A DNA stretch of 64,000 bases from Macrostomum hystrix (Eukaryota > Platyhelminthes > Macrostomidae): contig CATNEN010000038.1 of NCBI GenBank assembly GCA_950097015.1, positions 26,325,001 through 26,389,000 of the forward strand, written 5' to 3'. The translations under genes were made by a program, and so were the position numbers. Below, piece after piece: positions 57,508 to 64,000 of the stretch (positions within the stretch are counted from its first letter, which is position 1; each line of letters begins with the position of its first letter). Below the pieces are notes generated by a model. It was not told where the DNA came from. It ran no database searches and saw only the letters and a list, made by a program, of their open reading frames with translations.

Positions 57508-60257
57508 GCGGTATTGTATGTCACGCCGTTGAATCTTTTGTGGCCGCGGCTTACGCTCGTATAGTTATTTTGACATTAAATTATTTGGATTGTATAGCGT
57601 CTGCGTGTACATATCTGCCTGAGTGGTCACTAATGCGACTTATTATAAATATTATCGAGATTTAAGTTTTGTGGCAGCCTTCAAAGATTGTCAAGTTTTT
57701 TTTCTAATTTTATCGCTACAATTTATACTTTTAATGATTTCTGCGATGCCTTCTTTAATTAATTCTCGCTAATTAATTTGCTTTAAATAGATTTCGATTT
57801 GCTTAAATCGTTCCTGTTAGCATTCATGCAGGCAAACTACCAAGAGAAATTTAATTAAATTAAAAAAATCAAACTTTTCAGTTTGAATTCAGAAATTCAA
57901 ACCCCCTTAGTATATCATTAACGGGCGGCAAAATAGTTGGCAGTCCTGTTGCGAGTAAACGAGAACTTATAAGCTTCTGACAAATGACGAACTTCTTTAT
58001 TTTTTATCAACAAAAGCTGTTCTAGTTCATTGTGACAATAAAATAAATTTCTTATATTTAGTGATTAAAAAGTAAGTTTAAGAGACCCTTTGCGAATGAT
58101 GCGGGTTCAACAAAAGACTGCGATCAGAGTAAAGACTGCAGAGCGAGAAAAACTAACAGAGAGAGACAGGCTCTGATGACAGAGACAGTAGCTTGCGATG
58201 CCGAAAAAATGCTGCTCACTCAGTTTGTTAATAGAAAAAGGCCAATTCATGGGACTGCTACAAAATGAAGTTTAGTTCGGGCGCTTACTGAGCAAAGTCT
58301 ACTCTCATCAAGCTTTATTCTCCGAAAATGAGCGGTCACTCGTTGTTTAAATGCGGAAAACGTTTTCGTATCGTATGAGATTGCCCATGCAGACATCAGC
58401 CACTGTCTTACAGATAAGAAAATAAACACTAAAGAAATGAATGACTGAAAAATGCAAAACTTAAATGTTTTGTTAAAAGTGCTTCAATCTGGTTTGTACC
58501 ACAATTGGTGAGACAAACGTGAAAGTACAATACGATAGTAGTTTAGATGTAGATGAGATCGACTGGATAGAAAAAATATGAGAGATTTTTTCCGACTGTG
58601 TGAATCGTGGTTTGGTTAATAACTTCTCTGTTTTGCACGCATTAGTAAAAGAGATAATACACAGTCAGTGAGTCCATTTCTAACTGAGTCAGTCAGGAAT
58701 CAGAATCAGGCTCGCTGTCTGCGGGTTTAGTGTCACTAAATGGTGTGCCATAGTCTCTAGTCTAGCTGCAACAAATTATTCAAAAAAGGGAGATTTTGCC
58801 ATTTAAAATGGACATCATGCAGGACGCAATATTGCTTGTTGAATCATCAGCGTGCAATAATGCCTTCTTCTGTCTATGACGGAGCCGCAATGGCATGGCT
58901 ATAGTCAATATGATAATATTATTGAGGCATGGGGCTTGTGAGAGAGTTATACTCGTAGTTATAGTTATATAACTAGTTATACTACATTGGTCCTAGACGT
59001 TAACAACACTCTAAAGTTAGTGTCATCATACATTTCCCACAGCTCTTCCCTTACTTTTAACAAGAATTAGAAGCCCTTTTGGTACATGCAGCTGTGCACA
59101 TAAGTGATCATGATACTTGGTGGTATTATACGTAATTGAGATTGAAAATGTGATTCAGTAAGACTTCGGTTCTCGTAATAGCAAGCAAAGTAAAAAAAGT
59201 TTACTGCTAAAGAGGGCAACCATTAAAATAAAAAAAATATTGTAAAATGCTTTGACTACTAAACTACACAGAGAAAAGTTTCGTAACTTACATATGCAAT
59301 ACGGTATTTTTTGTAAATGTGTATTATTATATTATACATTATTATATATTATACGTTCACTTAAGGTAAATATACAATTGCATGTTTTACAAGAAACAAG
59401 AATAGGCATAGCCGTTATTTCTTTTTAGGTCTACTTATTATTAAGTAAATCGTCTTTATATAAAGTCTACATAACTATTAGTCTGTTGTAAAACTAAATA
59501 TTTTTTTCATTTATTAATATTAATTCTATAGGATATATATGATTACACTAGGCCCTACACTTATAAGGTTATATATGTCACTAATAACCTGAAATATGTA
59601 ATAAATGTAAGAAGTAACTATTATTTGTAACGAAACTACAATCCCGAATATCTAAAGGATAAGTCGCTATAATCCATCAACTCTAAAAATACTGAAAAAT
59701 TTCAATGGGTTGAAATTCTTCTTAAAATATTTTTTCTCTAATTGGATTAGGCCCTAATTTATAATAATAATATATGAGAGGTGTTCCAAAAGTATTTTCC
59801 CTTTTGAACATAGCTTCTGCTATGCTGTTCCAATTTTATTGAAGTTTTTGTAACTTGGCAACTTAACTATCAGTTCAGATTTTTTGTTAAAAAAAATCTT
59901 TGTAACCTTGTGTTTCAAACAAACAGCAGATTATTTCAAACAATATACATGACAATAGAGTTACATAGATTAAACAAGTTAGGGTTGATATTGCAATCAG
60001 CAAAATACAAATGAAACAATGCTTGCTGTGATCATTTTCTGCCAAAAGATTGATCACTTATCATTCATCACTGTCAAGAGTAGCAGAAGCTTTCTCCACA
60101 AAGCCATTGCAAGATAGATGCATTTGTGCTATTAGTAGTGAAAGGCATCATCAATGGCACCAGTGAAGGCACATCTCATGCAATAGGCAGCAGCAAACCT
60201 CCCATTCTAGGTCATGTTGACAAGTAAACATACAGCCTCTTAGGAGTCTCTTAGATA
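57508..60257. other. AT-rich intergenic DNA
   Basis: No gene recognised. 'gaggtgttccaaaagtattttccc' at about 59775 resembles the outer end of a mariner-type element, but no partner end was found. The AT content is very high between 59200 and 59760. Confidence 0.4.
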
Positions 60258-60564
60258 TAAAAACTGGTGATTTCTTAGTTTCCCGCGTTAAATTATTTTT
60301 TTTTGCTTTTTCCATCGGGAGCTGACTGTCCTCTTTGACACGTACCTACAAGAGTACATGTGGCGCCGCCAGTTTCTGCATAAGCAGTTTGGCAACATCA
60401 TGTTCTGGATTGCGCACTACTACCCCGCTGTCTGACATCCCTGACATCCCATCTATGGCCCCTGGACTTTTATATATGGACTTGGACTTCTTATTGCTTA
60501 ATTGCTTATTGCTTGGACTTACAAAATAATTTAACGCGGGAAACTAAGAAATCACCTAAAAACT
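60258..60564 (+). mobile_element. Merlin-type (IS1016-like) DNA element remnant with perfect 8-bp TSD
   Basis: The element is 60266-60556 (291 bp). Its TIR of about 34 bp begins GGTGATTTCTTAGTTTCCCG and is matched exactly by the inverted right end. It is flanked by TAAAAACT on both sides (60258-60265 and 60557-60564). The interior (about 60336-60438, plus) encodes YLQEYMWRRQFLHKQFGNIM and ends at TGA, which resembles the extreme C-terminus of ISXO2/Merlin transposases (family pattern YLxEYMxRRxF). All the rest of the transposase is missing. Confidence 0.85.
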
Positions 60565-60804
60565 TAGTATACAGTGGTTGGTGGATCATCTGTGCAATCA
60601 GCTGTGATGTAGGCCTTGGTTCAAGGAATGCCTTGATGCAAGGGGCCAGTTCTTTGTTGAACATATTCATTGGGTAACCAGAGCAAAGTAGATTACCAAG
60701 TTCCACCTGACCAGCCTTGAAACAGGCAAGCCAGTTTCACACACTGCAAATACTGAGAGCAATGACATGGTTCTGATGAGTAGCCACTGGTGCTTCACCT
60801 TCAT
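60557..60804. other. Spacer between the Merlin remnant and the MITE
   Basis: About 250 bp of mixed sequence in which I recognise nothing. Confidence 0.4.
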
Positions 60805-61055
60805 CATACATGCGCAACCTCCCAAATCTTAGCCGGTGGTGTGACTTAGTTTTTGCTCTATTTACGACTTAGTTTGCTCTCATTTGCTCTCTTTTTCTCT
60901 TCCCTTTTTCCTTTTCTTCACGCCTTCCTTTTTTGTCCCTTGGTCCCCCCTTTGATTTTTTTGCGCTTGGTCGATTGGTTTTTGCAACTTACCTTGCTTC
61001 GACCTCGTTTCACCTGGCCGGTTCGGCCGGGTTGGCCAGGTGTTGCACATGTATG
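60805..61055 (-). mobile_element. MITE with CATACATGCGCAAC terminal repeats (copy 2)
   Basis: This 251-bp copy is inverted relative to the one at 3290-3561 and aligns along its full length, lacking the internal duplication. The ends are CATACATGCGCAAC and GTTGCACATGTATG, with one substitution in the latter. Confidence 0.82.
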
Positions 61056-61089
61056 ACCTTCATGAAACTTGGTGGCAGTCTAGTGATTC

Positions 61090-61313
61090 TGTAGCTGACT
61101 TGCTACAAATGTCGCTGTTAAATTTAAGAGTCGGCAAAAGCTTGAGCTTGTTTATTTAGTTTTGTCGTGGGGTTACATTTAAGTCTTAACCGGGCAACTG
61201 TACCTATCGATAACAAGGGTCATAGACAAATTAGCGGTAAGGGGGGAAATAAAAGTACCATTTGAATCTTTAAATATTAAGAGTTAAAAGAAAGAAGTGA
61301 ATTTGCTGCTACA
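61090..61313 (-). repeat. Probable 3' LTR of the Ty3/gypsy element
   Basis: Reading the minus strand, pol is followed by a polypurine tract (GGGTGGGGGGA, near 61320-61332) and then TGTAGCAGC...TCAGCTACA, a TG...CA segment of about 224 bp with short inverted ends TGTAGC/GCTACA. The 5' LTR lies outside the window, so the borders cannot be checked. Confidence 0.5.
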
Positions 61314-61392
61314 AGATACTCCCCCCACCCAAAACGGAGTTTATGCAAAGGTTTTGATTGTTGTTATGAAACAGTTAGAAAACGATTTTCAG

Positions 61393-64000
61393 TTAGGTTA
61401 ATAATGGCTCAGTTGCGTAAAACAGTTTAACAGATGGTTCTGTAGAAAAGCAAACGTGGGAAGCGGTTTTAGCAAGTATGTTTGCTGCCGGTGGGTTTTC
61501 CGGTGTTACAGTAGTTGCTGGTGCTTTGCTAATTGGTACCGGTGCTGGGAGTGTAGCTGGTTTCACTCGATCGATAGACACTACAGAAGGCTTCCCGTTG
61601 ATTTCCAATGTAAATGTCGTTTCGTGTCTCTCCAACACTGCATAGGGTCCCTGGTAGGGTGCTTCTAGGGGATGTCGAACTCGATCTAGTCGCAACCAGA
61701 CGTGGGTGCATGCAGCCAAGTCTGCTGGCAGATGAATTCTTACCTCGCGCGTTCGTGGTTGGCGATACGGAAAAAAAAGTTGGCGCAGTCTTGTGGAAAG
61801 TTCCTTGACAGAGGAGGTGTCGGCAACTACAGGTGGGACTAACGGTTGTTCACCGGTAACGATAGAGAATGGCGATGCACCTGTCTTGTCTGCAAAAATG
61901 CGCATTCCGAGAAGCACGATGGGTAGCTGCTGCAGCCAGTTCTTGCCACGTGCTTTCAGCCCGGACTTTAATGTTCGGTGGGTTCGCTCGACGATGCCAT
62001 TTGCCCTCGGATTGTAGGCTAAAGTGCGGATGTGATGGATTCCGAGCAGTGTCGCCAGGTTTCGCATGAGCTCCGCGCGGAACTGCGCGCCTTGATCGGT
62101 CACCAGCGTCAATGGTGGGCCAAACCGAGAAATCCAGGATTCTAGGAAGGCGCACGCGACTGAAGTGGCGGTGATGTCAATGAGAGGGGCAGCTTCAATC
62201 CAACGTGAATATGCATCGACCATTGTGAGCAAGTAGCGAGGTCTGGGACTAACGTCGGTCGACTCTGGGGGTGGCAGTGGTCCGACTAAATCGATATGGA
62301 CCATCGTGAAGTGTTGAGAGGGTGCTGGAAGCTGTTGCAACGGGCGTTGGACGTGACGACCTGTCTTGCACTGCTGGCACTGTTGACATTCGGCTACCCA
62401 CCTTTGGATGTCGTTAGCCATACCTAGCCAGAAAAAACGATAGACGATGAGTCGTTGCGTGGCTTTGCGGCCAGGATGTGCGAATGCATGCAGTGAGTCA
62501 AAAACAGCGCATCGGAGAGTCCTAGGGATGACGGGACGTGGGTTTGTCTGCGAGATTTCGCATCGCAGTGGGCAGTCCTTGATTCCAATGTCGAAGTTGC
62601 TGAAACGGCCTGTCTGGGGTTCATCCTCCGGGTTTTCCTTCTGTGCTCGTGCAACGGCTGGCAGGTCCACACATTGAGGAAGGTCAGACAGCAGTCGAAT
62701 TGTGGTTGGTGGTGGGTTCTGGGATGGGTAAACCGGTCGTGATAGCGTGTCGGCTACGATGTTGTCCTTGCCGGAAATGTGGATGATGTCGCTCACAAAC
62801 TCCGTGATGACGGATAGCTGGCGTTGTTGTCGATCGGAAAACCGTTCTTTCTTATTTCTAAACGCTCCGCTGATGGGCTTGTGGTCGCAGAACACGGTGG
62901 TTTGTTGGCCTTGGATCATGTATTTCCATGTCTTGACCACAGCAAAAATAGCCAACAGTTCCCGATCAAAAGTGCTGTAAGCTGCTTCCGTGTCAGAGAG
63001 CTTGCGAGAGTAGAATGCCAATGGAGAAGATTGCTCGGCTACCACCTGATGCAATGCTGCGCCGATGGCAGTGGCGCTGGCGTCGGTTGTGATTGTGAAT
63101 GTGGCATTGGCTTGAGGAAAAGTCAGGGTGACTGCGTTTGCCAGACTGTCCTGGAGTTCTTTCCAAGCCTCGTCGTGTCGCTTCGTCCAATTGAATGGTG
63201 CCGTGACGAGTTGTCGTAGCGGGGTGGCGATCTCAGCATAATTAGGAATGCACCGCTGATAAAAACCGAACATGCCAAGGTAGCGCCGTAGTGATTGCAT
63301 GTCAGTGGGAGCCTCGAGTTTCCGCAGTGCTTCGACTCGGTCGGAAGCGGTCGGATGCCGTCAGCAGTGACGAAGTACCCAAGAAACTCCACTGAATCGC
63401 GAAAGAAATGGCACTTTTCAGAGTTGACGCCCAAGCCTTTGTCGCTTAGACGTCGCAGCACCTCTTCGATGTGCGCTTGATGTTCTTCGCGTGACTGGCT
63501 GTGTACCAAGATGTCGTCAATGTAAGATGTTACGAACGGGAGGTCGCTAAAGACGGAATCTACGTATCGCTGGAATGTGCTGGCGGCGTTTCTCAGGCCG
63601 AATGGCATGCGAATGTATTCGAAAGAACCAAATGGCGTGCAAATCGCTGTTTTCTCAACATCTTCGTCTGCAATCGGGATGAAGTGGTAGGCCTTAACCA
63701 GGTCAAGGGTGCTGAACACTTTCGCTCCATGTAGACGATGGTGAAAATGATTGATGTTCGGAATAGGGTAACGGTCTGGTTTGGTTGCCGCGTTCAGTGC
63801 TCGATAATCTCCACATGGTCGCCAGGAGCCGTCCCTCTTCTTCACCATGTGAAGTGGGGAGGCCCAGGGACTGGCCGAGGGGCGAACGATACCGAAGCGG
63901 AGGAGCTTGTCGAATTCCAACTTTGCGATTTCGTACTTCGCTGGGGATAATGGGCGAGGTCGACAGAATACAGGTTCACCTGTCGTCTCGATGCGGTGTC
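61393..64000 (-). pseudogene. Ty3/gypsy retrotransposon pol, 3' part, one frameshift
   Basis: This is the polyprotein of an LTR retrotransposon, running in from the right edge. The reverse transcriptase frame (open from the right edge to about 63340) shows the usual RT blocks, including the YIDD catalytic box near 63510-63525. A small indel near 63340 moves the frame. The following frame (to 61393) carries RNase H (TTDASATAIGAAL, FDRELLAI), a zinc-binding HHCC module and an integrase core with the D, D and E residues (HIDLVGPL, VTDQGAQF, NGIVERTHRTLK). The order RT-RNase H-integrase is diagnostic of Ty3/gypsy. gag and protease lie outside the window. The single indel makes this copy defective as read, but otherwise it is little decayed. 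Confidence 0.9.

Noticed and set aside
61456-63950. Numerous plus-strand frames across the gypsy element
   Set aside because: They are shadows of the minus-strand pol gene.

Overview
The window reads as nuclear DNA of an invertebrate animal. Genes are split by GT-AG introns with consistent phases, the standard genetic code is used, and there is a full-length beta-spectrin with CH, spectrin-repeat and PH modules. Intergenic DNA is AT-rich and carries tRNA-derived SINEs, LINE relics, a Ty3/gypsy element and several DNA transposons. I cannot assign a phylum. A very large inducible GTPase (VLIG/GVIN type) next to IAP-like and spectrin genes fits a marine invertebrate (cnidarian, sponge, mollusc or similar), but this is inference.

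Layout, left to right. Bases 1-1295 hold the first three recognisable exons of an insulin-degrading enzyme gene on the minus strand, running off the left edge. Bases 1.3-9.1 kb are AT-rich and contain a 272-bp MITE and a 3.9-kb transposon with about 0.75-kb terminal inverted repeats and an 8-bp target duplication. Bases 9.1-15.8 kb (minus) hold the five 3' exons of an IAP-like gene with two divergent BIR-like modules and a C-terminal RING finger. Bases 16.2-17.5 kb are a decayed LINE. At 18.7-19.2 kb a small intronless plus-strand gene with a TATA box sits between tandem-repeat arrays.

Bases 23.2-44.1 kb (minus) are a complete beta-spectrin gene. I resolve 15 exons whose phases all agree, encoding 2,389 residues. 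Its introns are full of minisatellites, including a 2.1-kb block of about 63 copies of a 33-bp unit, and SINEs that all lie in the same orientation as the gene. Bases 47.9-53.1 kb (minus) encode a VLIG/GVIN-like GTPase in two overlapping frames, so it is frameshifted. Bases 55.07-57.50 kb are a P element with long TIRs, a perfect 8-bp target duplication and a THAP-domain transposase that seems to have lost its central region. Bases 60.27-60.56 kb are a 291-bp Merlin-type remnant with a perfect 8-bp duplication. Bases 61.1-64.0 kb are the 3' part of a Ty3/gypsy retrotransposon (minus) with a pol frameshift.

The host genes do not form a pathway. Spectrin is a membrane-skeleton protein, the insulin-degrading enzyme is a peptidase, and the IAP-like and VLIG-like genes belong to families linked to cell death and innate immunity. 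The most striking aspect is the mobile and tandem DNA: four recognisable class-II insertions of different ages with target duplications, one of them only 28 bp long, and a 16-bp minisatellite unit that recurs in three spectrin introns in both orientations. Exon borders come from reading splice sites and reading frames by eye, without transcript evidence.
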